Shown here: in pieces, positions 29,330 through 42,339 of the stretch
Numbering within the stretch: the first letter of the stretch is position 1
Layout of the letters: the number at the start of each line of letters is the position of its first letter
Origin: Prosapia bicincta
Lineage: Eukaryota; Arthropoda; Insecta; Hemiptera; Cercopidae
Length of the DNA: 64,000 nt
Direction: 5' to 3'
Assembly: GCA_036971475.1 (NCBI GenBank)
Contig: JBAIZL010000006.1
Span: 66,470,398-66,534,397 of the forward strand
Program-made: the position numbers and the translations under genes
The notes under the pieces: model-generated
Databases searched by the model: none
Told to the model about the DNA's origin: nothing
What the model saw: the letters and a program-made list of their open reading frames with translations, nothing else

Positions 29330-30820
29330 CACCACAATAGGTAAATATTAAGAATTATTCAACTTTTTTCTCTCTCTGGATATTTTGTTTAACTTAACAA
29401 CTGACATTTTAAAGTAAATATTAGGCGCCAAATGATCTGTGCCAGAATTATTTAATGAAGGGCAAATTTTACATTTCACTCTCAACAAAAGCGTCCGTAA
29501 AGGTAAAATAAACTTTAACTCTATCAAAGGGTTTTAGCGAATATATTGTTGTAAAAGCAAACAGAATTCAAAGAAACGGATATTCAGAATAATACATAAC
29601 AATCCCTTGTGTTTTTTTTTTTTAAAGAGGAAAGTCAAGTCCTTACCAATCTAAAATTTTATTTCATTCATACCAATTATTATTGTTCTTTATTTATATT
29701 GTACCTTAAGATGAAATATTAAAGTAAATTGCGCGAGCAGAAAGAAGTATCTTTAGATACTAAGAAATTATTTGCAATTGATTTGCTTTGGCTGAAGTAC
29801 CTTATTTCCCTTCCAACGTAATACTTTGCAATCAGTTGAATGCAAAACCAAACGCTTTTTTGTGATGTATACTGTATTTCAAAGTAGGTACTTTGCATTG
29901 CTTAGACACATTATCCGTGTTTATATGACTTAAAACTAAAAATATAAAAATCCTTATTGTGAAAAAACGAGGTCAGGAGGAATAGAAGCGCAACATTTAG
30001 GTATTATTTCGTTTATTGTAAAGTGAAAAATATCCCACATGGTCTTCTTTAATGTAGATATTAATTTTCATAGTTACAATATCACTAATCACTAGTTTAC
30101 TATTCTGGCTAGTTTCAACAATCATGTCTCCATCATCATGGATTGTAAGCCCGTCACTGATACACTACCCAGAAGCAACCTGTTTCCACCTGTTTCCCTA
30201 ATAAATCCCTAAGAGAGCACATAATTTGGGACGACGACAGAATTAAACTTTCTGCTTGATTTTCCACTTATAATATAAATACTAAAACACAGAGCAATAT
30301 CTTGTACCCATACTGTCTTAATAATATTAATTAAAGTTGCTCGATGTAATTAATCATCTTGAATTCACTGATTAAACTATATTTAAAAAGTACTTAACTA
30401 AGTGAATTCCGTAATTACTTACTTGCTGACGCTTTTCAAACATTCGTTCCTTTGACGAAGCTAACCCTGTACAGGGTTAGAGTAGAGGGTTATATACAGA
30501 GTGGAAGGTTAGCTTTCTTAAAAGGAACGAATGTGTTGATACGCATCAGCAAGCAAGCAATTACGTAGTCACTTAGTTAAATACTTTTTAAATATAATAA
30601 TATTAATTAAATATAATAAATACCCAAATATCTATAAGTATATCCACAGTAGGCGAAAATTTAAGAACTAAAATTTGGTTTCTTTTTGTGAATATTTTGG
30701 TTAACTGGCATTGTAAAGTAAATAGTAACCTAAAAATTATCTGTCAGCATTATATAATAAACAGATTGTACATTCCAATTGCACCAAAAGCGTACTTAAA
30801 GGTAAAATAGCCTTAAACTA
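29330..30820. repeat. Diverged direct repeat on either side of a foldback
   Basis: About 29,330-29,520 matches about 30,640-30,815, sharing 'aaagtaaata', 'atctgt-cag-att', and 'aaaagcgt-c-taaaggtaaaata'. The foldback at 30.3-30.6 kb lies between the two copies. Confidence 0.5.
30319..30611. mobile_element. Foldback (inverted-repeat) element 1 with 17-bp flanking direct repeats
   Basis: Arms at about 30,378-30,467 and 30,507-30,596 are imperfect reverse complements; shared parts include TTAACTAAGTGA, GTAATT-CTT-CTTGCTGA and ACATTCGTTCCTTT. The central region contains a perfect 20-bp palindrome (30,461-30,480, CTAACCCTGTACAGGGTTAG). An identical 17-bp AT-rich sequence, TAATAATATTAATTAAA, flanks the structure at 30,319-30,335 and 30,595-30,611. 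It could be an unusually long target-site duplication or chance in AT-rich DNA. There is no coding capacity. Confidence 0.7.
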
Positions 30821-30854
30821 AATGGAATATTTATTCATTTTTTTATTTTCCCTG

Positions 30855-31082
30855 TTGTTTAATAAAATTAGAGCTGGTAAAAACATTATTGCGGCTGAAT
30901 AATTTAACAAATCCTAAATTTTTAATTAGTTTTAACAATTAAAAATTATCTTGATTTAAAAACTTTTAAATTCTTTATTCAGCTATACATATTTATAGGT
31001 TTTATTTATAAGAAAAACGGTTTATTTCACATGTTGCATAATAAAATTACAGTTGGTAAAAACATTATTGCGGCTGAATAAA
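30855..31082. repeat. Short direct repeat, about 50-bp units
   Basis: About 30,855-30,905 and 31,030-31,080 share 'ggtaaaaacattattgcggc' followed by 'tgaata'. The copies are about 176 bp apart. Confidence 0.7.
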
Positions 31083-31089
31083 ATTGGAA

Positions 31090-34000
31090 ATATTTGCATT
31101 CCTTACAATAAAGAATCCTCTACAGTTTGAGTTAGAAATCTATTTTCATATTTGATCATTTTTAGTTCTCACAGGTTTAGTTTTTGGTCAATTAATCAAT
31201 GCGTACAAACATATTTACAAATTATCTCTGTACCACTAGAAATCCAAAGTACAGATGTACCGTGACGTCACTGCCACAGCCAACACAATTTCTAACCGCT
31301 AATCTAATCATCTGTTCTACAGCTGTACAATTAACCTAACGTCAGTCAAATATTTGTTAGTTTTCAGGTTATATTTCTTATTTAAACAAAGCGCTTTTTT
31401 GTTTGTGATTTTATTGTTTTTTTTAAAATATTTTATGATCACTAATAAAAGAACATTGATTATTAAGGTGAGTTTTTAGAATTGTCTACTAATTTATAAG
31501 AAAGCTTACTTTTAAAATATATTTTGGTTCAGAGTTGTATAGATTCATATGAAGACTTCTGGGTATGTTTCTGAAGTAATCATAACGTTCAGTTCTACTT
31601 ATAAATTGAAGTTACAGTATACCTAATTACAAATTAGGAAATTCTAAGCATAATTCCCCCTAGGAATATCTTAAATGCTTTATGACTTCGATAAACTAAT
31701 GAAACTCTTAGACTACTAAAATATATTTTCCGTAAGAGCAGATTTACCAGAGTAGTTCGTTATACATTCCGCATATTTAAGTAGGCTGATAAGGTTAAAC
31801 ATATTGTCAACGCAGTATTGTGGAGATAAGTTACAATCAGAAGAAACAGTTCTTGGTTATTTTTTGTTCTCCTAAAAGTGTATATCTAATGGCAGCCTGA
31901 ATAATGAATAAATGTAATATTTTGGACAAAAGTAGTAATATTCAAGAACGTAATTTTGTTTTAAATTACTGTTTATCTCTGTAAAACGTCTTGTTTAGGA
32001 CGTAGTGAAGGCGTACTAGACTATTTTTATCATACTTTCTTAAAATTATTTCTCATTTACATCTGCAAATGGTCGAGTTTATGTACGATTGAAGAATTGA
32101 ACATTTGTACTGAATAAATCTCATAATAATTTTAGTGTATATAAATTTTGTTGTTTAATTGTCAGCTGCTTTACAGAGCTAATAGGTTCAACTTGAAGGC
32201 TTGAATAAATATGGCTCGGTCAGTAGTAGGCTAGAATGGTTTTCTGAATAATGACGCTCTGATGTAGACCACTTCTTTTACCAGTATTGTACTAGGTATT
32301 TGTAAGTAGTATATCTCTTGCAATATTTTTATTAAAATAACAACCCGTAAATATTTACTATAAAGTGAGGAAAAGGATAAGTTTGTGATACTTTTCTCTA
32401 GTAGACCAAAGGAATTTCTTTTCTCTTGACTTCGTCTTTTCTTAATGTACAATAACCTTCATTGCCTTAAACTCTGTCCTATAACCTTAATGGACAATAA
32501 TATCCTTAATACTTGAAATAAACTAAACAATTATCATATTCATTTTAATTACAAACATACTTCCACTATTCGTCTACCGTACTTTCTCTCAAATTAGAAC
32601 TTCTCACAAGACAAAAGTTTAAGACGCTAATTTGTAGTAAATATTACTATGGTCTCAATTTCCAGTAAAAAGAAAATTAAATAGCATTTTGTAGTTAAAT
32701 ACTGATTTTTGTATTTCTTATGAAAACAAAACTATTTATAAACATGATTCGAATAGTAAAACCAATCATCTTCGTATTTACATAGGCAGTAAGACCGCTG
32801 ATGATTTTGATTTGCAAACATATACGTAACTAAAAAGTATTTAGCCTTTTATTAGAGGAATTAAGGCTCTTAAAATTTGTGTGGGAAAGTATAACACGAA
32901 ATATCAATATTCAAGGTTTATAAGTAATCACTGATTTGATAACTAATTGTTCATATATGTTTTCGATTTCTCCTAATTTCCTAACAAATCGAAGAGGCTA
33001 TGTACAGTGGCGGCACGGTTTCTGCCTAGGGAATACTTTCGACTTACATAAATCAGCTGTTCAACAATCAACCTATAGCCTTGCCCGTAAGGCATTTTTT
33101 TTTAAGGTATGTTTAGTTCTTTCGTATTGATTATAGCTCGGTTATTCATTGTCAATTAATTGACCTTTAGTTAATCTAATATTTTCAAGATGATTAGTAA
33201 TGTGAGTAAATACTCATTCTTAATGTATTAGCTTATTAGTGGATTTAAAATTATTAGTTATTCTTATATTTATTGCTTATCTATAAATGTTACCAACCAA
33301 GAATGTAACCAACTAAGATCAAGAATTTGATCGATCTGAAGTATCTCATGCAATTTTTTCGTTGGTAATATGTAAAACTAAACGTTCTAAATTAATTCAA
33401 CAATTTACGTAAACATTCAGATTGATTGAATTTGTAAAGCCATTTAACTAACAGAAAACTCTATTTTCGAATTTAACGTTAGTTAAGTGGATTATGTAAT
33501 AGCTATAAAAAGTATCTATTTATCTAGTATAGTTTTACCGTTAAAACACCTGTTTTACTGTTAAACTAATGCTATAAGAACGTTTTAGTTTGATTTGAAA
33601 ATAGAAAACATCACTAAAAACTATATACTGAAACATTTTACGTAGAAGCTATGTCTTTGGAGAGTTTTTTTTTTTAATATGTAACTGACGAAATTGCTTT
33701 TACGAAAAATATAAATTATAAAATAATGAAGATTGTAAAAGTTTGTGAAATTGTAAAGTGCAAGCAAACACGTACGTAATGTAATTTCAACAATTAGTAA
33801 AGGTAAGTCATATTGTAAAGACGTGCTCGAAATGTACTCAAACCTCTGCGATTGTGTTGTTCGAAGAGAAATGGGGGTTTCAGTCTAGTTTTTACCAACT
33901 TTTTCGAGCACTCTAGTTACCTTATACTATACCGGTTAGATCTTTCTATTTTTTTATTTTAAGGTAACCTAGAAGTCTCTTATAAAGAGTATCTCTCCTT

Positions 34001-34710
34001 AATGAAGTCTTGATGGTTAAACTCCGCAGACCATTGGCATTGCTATCACGATTCTAACGTCTTTTCAACACATATCCTTTAATGGTTGCAGTACGCGAAA
34101 CTCATGTTGAGTAAAGTAAAATAAGACTTGAGCCTTCGAAACGGACACAAAATAAAATTCTGTAATGAAGCACAACACTGGAAGTGTAAGTTTGTAAAAA
34201 CAAATTTTGAGAGAAGCGAGGGAGCTGAGTCAATTAGCAGTAAATCCTTGGTAATGTAACCCGACCTGAGATCTAGCTGCTTGTAATGAGTATCACTTGG
34301 AGAACTTCGTCATTGTTTTAAACGTAGGCCATATTGCAAGTAGGACAAAATGAAACAACACTTTGATCATGAAAAACCACAATGAGAGTTTTTATTAGAG
34401 AGCACAAGTTTCCAATAAATAAAAAGGTTGATAACTTCTTTAAGATTCGTTTCTTATATCCTGAAAACATCATAGAGTCATTCCGTATCAAGTCTACACA
34501 CTTAAAATAAAAACTTCACCTCACCTCTTTTAATTTTGATGAAATGTGATACTCTACTTGTAAGTGCAAAGGTAAACAAAAATATAAAATTTCAATGAGG
34601 GTTTTCAGTGGTTTTTGAAATATGGCTATGCAAAGTTTTAAGAACACGAGGAAAATCAATAAACTTACTTTTTTGAAAATTTTCACTATTACCACTGAGA
34701 ATTTCAAACT
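31090..34710. other. AT-rich stretch without recognised genes
   Basis: No similarity, RNA gene or strong repeat was seen. Short open frames such as 32,936-33,130 (+) show nothing family-like. Confidence 0.45.
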
Positions 34711-34714
34711 AATT

Positions 34715-37585
34715 CATATAATTTTGTTATCGTTGAGAATATTGCAATAAGTGAGAGAAAGAACCAACTTTTATCGCACGAAAAAGAATAATATTAGGTG
34801 ATAGAGTATGATTGAATCAGTGACAGACTTATTATTGAATGGTGGTGGCACAAGGCTCTAGTAATTAGAACTTTTGATATATCTCAGCAAATCGTAATGG
34901 AGTAAAGTTGGGCCCGGTAGTTAGTGGGGTTTGTAGACAATGTGATCAGACTAGCGGGTCCCTCGATATCGCTACACGTGCTATATACTGAGGGAAATTT
35001 GTTGCCACTATTATACCGACGGTGAAACTCTTTAGTTTAGTTTTAGTTAAAGAGTTTTGCAGCTAGTTATTTTACCTTTATTCAAACGGAACATTGCAAA
35101 AGAAATGAAAATTCACCATTTACTCATTTTCACTTCTGTTAGAAATATCAGTAAACCTTTTTTTTTGTGATAAAAATACTTTAATATTAGGTAAAACAGA
35201 AAAATGAACTCGTATACGTATAGAAAATATATATCAATGCTTTTGGCCTTCTGATCGTTGTGACTGGCGATGACGGTTGTATAAAAACTCAGATCGATGA
35301 CTTATATGGAATGTCAAACAGAAAATGTTTAAATGTTGGGAAACGCAGACAAATGTACTCAGGTTTACAAATTATAAATATATCTGTGCTTTTGTACTTT
35401 TAATAGTGTTGAGTGACGATCTATGTAAACTCAGATTGACGACCAGTATGGGAGATGAAAGAAAATATGTTTTAACTAAAATAAAAGAGCCAGCCTAATT
35501 AATAAATAATTTCCTACCTGTATAGCAGTATATTGAATCTATACCTACAATCTACTTATGATCTAAAATTTTTGCATATAAAAACGACGCCACTATAACA
35601 TTTTTCACTCAAATGTTAAGAAAATGCAACAAACATTTTAACTTGCATTTATGTGTCTCTAATGTTCACCCACTCTTCGTCATTATCCTTATGATCACTA
35701 TTGTTACATTGCCCAACCAGTTAGTCTCTCCATATTTCTACAATAAACCCCCGGCACCGTTTTTCGATCTGTGTTTTCCTTTTTCTATTTCTGTTCAGGT
35801 TTAATCTGTATATTTGAGCAACTTTTGTCATGGGATTAAACAAACGTTTACACTCAACCCTCCTTGGACACAAACAACTATCCTTTTAAATTGTAAATTC
35901 TATTAAACATTTATCTTTGAATTTGTTTCTAATTTACTCACCCTCCCTTAATCAATCACGTGACCTATTTACGCCCTCACTTTGCACTACTAACCTGAAA
36001 CTATTACACTTGTCCCGTCCATTTACAAATTAAACCAGACAACATGTGTATTTAGGTTATTGATTTCACACATAATTACCAACTCTAGTAAAAACCGATC
36101 AGAACTTTATACGAAGATAAAGGCATAATATGTTATCCTATAACTATAACATTATTATTATTATACAGTAGTTACTATTATTGGTAATGATATTATTTAC
36201 GTGATAACACAAGTAAAATAACAAAAATTGTTTCAAAGCAATTCCTACTTAGCTGAACAAAGATATAGATTAGTTTAGCTACTTTTTATTAAACCTTTAA
36301 AATTAATATATATAAGGTTACATAAAACATGTTTGAAAACAATTGTTCTACCACATAAATTATAAAAAAAGATAAACATTTTATAAAACCATATGTTCTA
36401 CTTATTTGAAGGCAAATAGGACGAAACAACTACCATGCATTTTTGCCCCTTTTGTGAAACGTTTTACTCCCGTAGAAAACTAAAACCAAATCAATAAAAT
36501 ATTTATTTTATGAATTGATGTTAGAAAAAACTGTATTAACATCTAGTGTCGTCAATTTAAAAATTTAGAACAATATATTTGAATAGGGGTTAACGAATAA
36601 AGTGTATTTTATTAACAATTGAAAATTCCAATAAGATTTATGTATGGTGGTTTAGTGTGAAATTATATAAGGAATTGAATAATTTTAAATTGGGACTAAA
36701 TAATTGTTTAAGAGCTAAAAATCAAATAAATTAATGACTCTTCGTGTTCGAGAAAGATTATTACATACAGAATATAGAACAAACTTACAAAACGTTGGCT
36801 ATTACAGCTCTGAGCAATCAGACCAGTGTGCATTACTCTCGTGTAGGGCCTAACCGGAAAGACACAAATACGTAGCTCATTCTACGGATTATCTCCATAT
36901 ACTAAGCGCATAGGTTCCAATGAGAAACAATTCCCTCTCAATAGAAACACTAAAACAATGCAGCCAACATTAGCGCACTTAAATATGCAATATCCAACAA
37001 ACAATTATATGTTACTATAAACATGCACTGCACGTATTGCTGGCTTTGGGCACGTTGCTAAAGGCTTTGGGCCGTGTTTCGTTACAGGTAACTTAATGAT
37101 TTCGTATTTATCATTTTCTTTCCGTGAAGAGAAGTGAATAAAGGTTACCCGGAAAATAAACTCCTAGTTTAGTACAGTCTTTTCCCATACAACGAAAATG
37201 ATTATTATACCACACACTGAATTATAAAGAGATTGAAGTAACGAGACACTCACCTACCTAGCCTAATACAGCCTTCTCTGAAACGCCCCGCCCTGTGAAT
37301 AGAAATGAACAATGCATCGTCCTATTTAAATCGCGAATTCTATTAACATAGAAACAGTGTTTCATATATTAACATGTTAAATATTTGGCAATAATTTAGC
37401 ATTTTGTATAAAGTTTGATTTTGTTTTATTTAGAGTTATATCGGCAGAAATTAGAAGAGATTTTTCTTTTTGAAAAAAATCATTTAACAGCGTTTGGTTA
37501 GAAATAGTTGCAGAAAACTAGTAACAATAGAAGCCCTCTACCTTTTTTTGAAACTTCAAACAAAATGTTCGCTCTAATATAAATA
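34715..37585. repeat. Duplication Y, copy 1 (empty-site copy)
   Basis: Collinear with 47,950-51,480, excluding the retroelement insertion at 50.7-51.4 kb. Long near-identical stretches include 34,865-35,080/48,105-48,320, 35,880-36,060/49,068-49,250 and 37,200-37,500/50,390-50,700. It appears younger than duplication D. At 37,490-37,530 it preserves the uninterrupted target of the RNase H element. Confidence 0.9.
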
Positions 37586-37589
37586 GTGT

Positions 37590-38665
37590 TAAATATGTAA
37601 ATGTCCAAATATTACCTTGTGTGTAGAGTTGGTGATTGTAGCGAAAGTCATTAGTGGAATTGAATGTAAGGTTTCAGGTTACAATGTTCTGGATGGGGAC
37701 TTTACTGGAAGGAATGACTCTTTCGAAGCAGAACATGATTAGATTATATGCGGAACATCATCTTAGAGTCATAGAACTACCTTCTTAATATTTCCAGATT
37801 ATATAAGCTTATTTTTCCAACCAATATCCATAGCGTTATTATATCATTCTAACTGAGGTAAACATATTTCTAAAACATGAACATGAACTCTACGTACATA
37901 TAGTAAAAACAATGAGATGTGACTCGAAGGTGATGACCGTGAGATTATTCTTCGATGAAGTCACTTTAGATCAAGTTCATACATGCCTTTTCCCTAACAC
38001 TGGACACAATAAAGTGTCATTCTCTATACTTTTAAAGGAAACGTTGCTGTGATCCTTGATGTTCTTCCTAGACACCTGGAACCATTTCTACAAGGAAGTT
38101 GGGATTCAAAGTAGTTTTTGTTATTATGGAAACTCTAGAGTCTTCTGTCATTATTCTTCATAGCCTCGTTTCCCTAAAAACCTCGTCCTACCTTTCCTTT
38201 GAAAGCTCATTATGCACTTATATTTCATGTGAAACATTTATAATTTCTTGAACAATGGCCTAAATATAAAGTGACTACGCTGTGTTTTTCGACTGTAGCT
38301 CATTTCAAAGAGCATCTTTTGAACCTTCGTCAGTTCAAATTGTAACGCCGACCTAAGCGAGCATAGGTTTACCTATATTGTCTCATTAGTTACACAAGAG
38401 ACAGGTGTTAATTAATCTAGATACAGTTTACAAACTCTAATAAAGTGCTATTGTCATTAGTACTGCACATGCATAAAGTGATATACATTGTACCAAAGAG
38501 CCAACTATATAAATGCTGTCTGAATACTTGAAAATATCGCTGTATCTACACATCCGGGTAGAGGATTTACTGGGACCCCTTTCTTAGATCTTATCCACTC
38601 TCAGAGATGCTTCAAGTTAGTCCACATGGACTACAGAATATATCTCATTAGTCTTGATAGCAATC
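37590..38665. repeat. Duplication X, copy 1
   Basis: Collinear with 45,070-46,165. The first about 690 bp are clearly diverged, while about 38,281-38,575 is nearly identical between copies (about 13 differences in about 290 bp). Homology ends near 'tctcatta-tct' at 38,655/46,155. It directly abuts Y copy 1, whereas at the other locus X comes before Y with 1.8 kb between. Confidence 0.85.
38506..38513 (+). promoter_or_regulatory. TATA-like box in conserved X island
   Basis: TATATAAA in the context 'gccaactatataaatgctg', exactly retained at 46,004-46,011 in X copy 2. It lies inside the most conserved part of X and about 0.5 kb upstream of a candidate exon on the same strand. TATA-like strings are frequent in AT-rich DNA, so promoter function is only suggested by the conservation. 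Confidence 0.3.
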
Positions 38666-39002
38666 AAGTCTATTTAACTATTTGATAAAATACTAAAATC
38701 CCCACCTTACACTTAACGGATGTTTGGAAATTCCCTAAAGTTACAAAATAAGGTCAATTTGGCCCTGATGGTAGACTATAGGGATCTCTCGTGGATATTT
38801 AGAAATCACAGAGACTGGTTACTGTTTTCTTCTTCAGACTGTCTACTTTCTGGTATTCTATTACAAAATAAAACTATTAAAACACAAAACTGCATCAACA
38901 ATGGTTACACACACACTATTCATAAGAGTTCGTCTCACAGCCTATAAAACTACAATAAAGTCACACACAATAAGAAACTGCTGTAAATGAGTTTTTTTTC
39001 AG

Positions 39003-39146
39003 CACACAACAGGGGCTCAACAACAAGGCAGCTCCACCAAGCAGCCAAGGCGAAGTAGAAAACCAAAATTCACAGTAAACAATTACCTAAAATATACCGA
39101 AGAAAATCGAAAAAAATACGGAAAGGACAATGTAGTCAAAGATTAG
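39003..39146 (+). CDS. Candidate terminal exon of an unrecognised gene
   Basis: A run of eight T then CAG at 38,992-39,002 gives a good splice-acceptor profile. The frame from 39,003 is open for 47 codons to a TAG at 39,144-39,146 and begins HTTGAQQQGSSTKQPRRSRK, then continues with a Lys/Tyr/Asn-rich segment, FTVNNYLKYTEENRKKYGKD. The first 60 bases are distinctly GC-richer than the surroundings. There is no ATG; an in-frame TGA at 38,988 lies just before the acceptor, so translation would require splicing from upstream. AATAAA signals occur downstream (about 39,445 and 39,532). The basic, aromatic segment faintly recalls part of an HMG box, but this is not a firm assignment. It could be a chance open frame. 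Confidence 0.28.
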   Translation, partial: HTTGAQQQGSSTKQPRRSRKPKFTVNNYLKYTEENRKKYGKDNVVKD

Positions 39147-39149
39147 ACG

Positions 39150-39860
39150 GAATAGTACATCCTGGTACATTATGGAACGTTACAAAGTGAAATTTCTCAA
39201 AATTCGTGTCATTTCGGACACGAATGGTTATTAATTTTTGGTAGAGTCAAAATAATTATCCTAAACCTCCCAAACTTTGCTTTAATACCTCAACTTTAGG
39301 CTTACTGTGTATAGTGTACCTTCAGGTATACAGACATTATTATGTATTTCACTATATTTAGTCAAAGCTATTGTATATTGGTACGTTTTACACGGATAGG
39401 GTTGTGATACAAAGTATGTCGCCTTACTCACTTTTGTAGTGGAAATAAACTTGAAGATAATTAAATTGTTTCTTTAAATCTCATAGTTGCCCTACTTCCC
39501 GACGTCAAGTAGCAATTTGCTATAAAATAAAGTGGGAAAATCACACAGCATGGAGCCAGACTCTGCCATTAAGTTATAATACAATTTATTAAAACACATT
39601 ACAAGAAAACACAATGACCAGTGATGTTTGTTACATTCGTTTAAAACTAACCTAGAAATGTTTTACCCCATTCACCCCTTATAATAATTTGTATTTGACA
39701 AAGTTTGTTATAGTTGCTAATATACAAAGAAAAGCCTTATACCAATATTTAACAAAATTATTCAATCGATTTTAAATGAAGAAATTATAAAATTAATAAT
39801 TCACACATCTTCATTTTTGTTAAGAATATATCTATATATTTCAGTACAGTTGTCTGCCTT
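39150..39860. other. AT-rich stretch downstream of candidate exon
   Basis: Apart from AATAAA hexamers near 39,445 and 39,532, nothing was recognised. Confidence 0.4.
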
Positions 39861-39869
39861 GTCATAACG

Positions 39870-40690
39870 GTACTATATTCTCCTTTGTTGACGGGTTTCG
39901 TAATAATTCCTTTCTCAAAATTTAATTCGTACTTCGAGTATGATGTAAGTTTTGGAAATGGAGAGACTCCGAATCGAGTCAACAGAGTAGAATATTGTAA
40001 CGTCAAGCATTCAGAAAACTGTTCTCAAATACAAAGAGAGAATACAGTAAAAAAAAAAAAAAATAAAAAAAAAATAATTTCACGATTTATACCCACCTGC
40101 ATATAATAATTCCTTTACCTCTCTTGCGTTATTGTACTGACCTTACATATTCATAAATAGGGTACACTATAGTGAAAAAAACATAAATCACTAATGATCA
40201 GCTGATGTTTCTTTATGACCTTGACGTATGAAGAAAACATGTACCACTTGTTTTAATAATGTTCTCCTTTTCCACTAGAATATATATTCCTATTTTATAT
40301 TTCGAGTATCATAATTACCTGCTTATCCTAGCATTGTCTCACTCCCCGTTGACGCGTTTCGAAGCACTTCCATCAGTCAGAACTTATTATGAATTCCAGC
40401 GTATTATTATATATCCTTTGATTATATGTTCCTTTGATTAACTGACTTTGGACCATGGCCAAGAGCTTAAGAAGTGACGTATCAGGACAGCTATACGTTA
40501 CATACATAGACATTGAATAATCGTTAGATTTTCATTTGTTCTGCAGTAATCTGTAACTTTTTAAACTCTTAATCATGAATTCAAAACTCGTATAAATTAC
40601 GAAATTTTGACAAAGAATTCTTATTTTTTTTGTCTGTAGACGCGTTTCATATTAACTCCATCTTCAAATTGAAATCTTACTTCGAGTACG
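39870..40690 (-). repeat. Cluster of three GAAACG(C/G)-type repeat modules
   Basis: On the plus strand 'ttgacgggtttcgt' (39,888), 'ttgacgcgtttcgaag' (40,350) and 'tagacgcgtttcat' (40,637) recur, each near variants of 'tacttcgagtatgat' (39,931; 40,680). Read on the minus strand the middle copy gives CTGATGGAAGTGCTTCGAAA followed by CGCGTC, i.e. a CTGATG box, a small GAAG/CTTC hairpin and a GAAAC box. These look like fragments of one repeat family related to the foldback elements in this window. A poly(A)-rich tract lies at 40,049-40,073. Confidence 0.5.
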
Positions 40691-41470
40691 ATTAGGAACG
40701 ATTAGGTACGATTTTTAGTTGTTTCTTACTGGTATTAGTACCAGTAACAGGTGAAAGATCAGTTAACAGAATAATGGGTTAACGTTTTCATTTAAAAACA
40801 GAACATTGTATTTCCAGGTGTATGCAGTGAAATAGGGTTGGTTGCATAGTGTCTGAAAACAAATAGTACTACAAATTGACAACAATGTAGTATAAATTGA
40901 CACTTTCCCTAGGTAAAAGTGTCATTGTTGTGTTTTTGTGCATAACGTACATTACAGTTGATTTATTTCTCTAGTTTTCCCTCCAACAAGTGTAGTGTTG
41001 TAGATTGTTCCCGGTAAAGTAAGTCTGTTACAGGGGGTGATAAAACACACGCCATGAAGTTTGAAAGTAAAACTTTACTGCGCATGTTATGGTCCGGTAA
41101 AATGAAAGTTATTTACACAGACTTCGCTCTAAAATGAAATGTTTACTATACGAGGGAGAGTAAACATTTTCAAAACAAGTTTTATGAAATAAAACAGAAA
41201 ATACTCCCTTGAAATATTTAGCTTCAATTGTTTTGTTGCTTCACGTAATCTACCTCGTTTTTGTCCATTTTGGGATTCCTTAAGCCTAATTTCCAATATC
41301 TGGTTATCATCACTGGTCACTATATCAACCTTTGTGTTGAACCACGCCATGTATTATTATTTTAAGCTACAGAACACGACGCTCCAAGTCTACAGAACAT
41401 CACTACACGTTGTCAGCAGACATGAACAGACTAGAATGGTAGGGATTCAACATGGCATAAGAAAAACACT

Positions 41471-41690
41471 GGACTTGTCAGGTTATTCCCTTTACTCACC
41501 TGGACGTATCAAGTTCTTCCCCTTTACGACAATATTAAAAGTGCCGATATCTCGTGACCTATCAGGCTCTTCTCCTTATAACGTAAACTAAAAAAAATCC
41601 AGACTATTCGCAATATTTCAGTTAATAACTGAATAATAACTTAATTGAACAAAATGAACTTATCAGGTTTTTCCTCTTAGGTCTTCAAAT
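41471..41690 (+). repeat. Degenerate tandem motif 'ga(c)-tatcagg-ttcttcccctta'
   Basis: Four spaced variants occur at about 41,471, 41,505, 41,557 and 41,658, each GAC-TATCAGG followed by TTCTTCCCCTTA-like sequence. A related 'gacgtatcagga' occurs at 40,476. Spacing is irregular (34-100 bp). The 85-codon open frame across the first copies is probably incidental. Confidence 0.5.
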
Positions 41691-41710
41691 ATTATATTGC
41701 AAATTTTATT

Positions 41711-41735
41711 TACAAGTAGTAGATCTTAAATCTAG

Positions 41736-41784
<49 letters not shown>
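41711..41784 (+). repeat. (AT)n microsatellite with a repeated flank, copy 1
   Basis: 'acaagtagtagatcttaaat' followed by 'ctagtt' and then (AT)n. The same arrangement with few changes is at 54,615-54,688. Only the left flank is shared, which suggests the microsatellite was carried at the end of a dispersed repeat. Confidence 0.75.
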
Positions 41785-41791
<7 letters not shown>

Positions 41792-42339
41792 ATAAAGTTA
41801 TATTATTATATACATGATCACCATCTTCATAAAGTAGAGGGTTGCCTTCCAATTACCTCAAGTAAATTATTATAATTGTCTCTATGGAAGTATATATTAG
41901 TATTAGCACAACATTCTTCTAGCCCTATGAAAACGAACTCAACATTTGACATGTTGAATAGGTTTTAATATATTTGAATAAAAGGCAAATAAACAGTTTA
42001 ATAAAAAATCCATTCTATTCTCTCAGATTCCTCTCCTTATATCTCTTTAAACTTAGTTTAAATTTATGTTTATTTGTATAACTATTTATAACATAGGAGT
42101 TACACCAAAATACAATCCCTTACACTGAGCTAGATGTTTAGGTTTTATCTTTGTATCTTGGAAAAAACAGTGCTTGATATGTTGAATAAATATTTTTCTT
42201 ATATTTATTTAATAAAACTATAATTGTGGAGTTCCCTCTATTGATTTCTTTTTTGAAATAACTATTTTTGTAATAAAGGATTTAGCACATTCCTTATGTA
42301 TAGAAATTAAAGTAATTTCTCGATAACTTCGGTTAGCCG

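Larger units (their letters stand above)
20210..29740. repeat. Large segmental duplication D, copy 2
   Basis: Collinear partner of 8,335-17,650. The start is shared at 'tcttcaatt' (8,341/20,211). Homology can be followed past 28,700 and more weakly to about 29,740. About 26,140-27,480 appears longer than the corresponding part of copy 1 and includes a GC-richer patch at 26,960-27,260, possibly a separate insertion. No gene was recognised. Confidence 0.8.
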
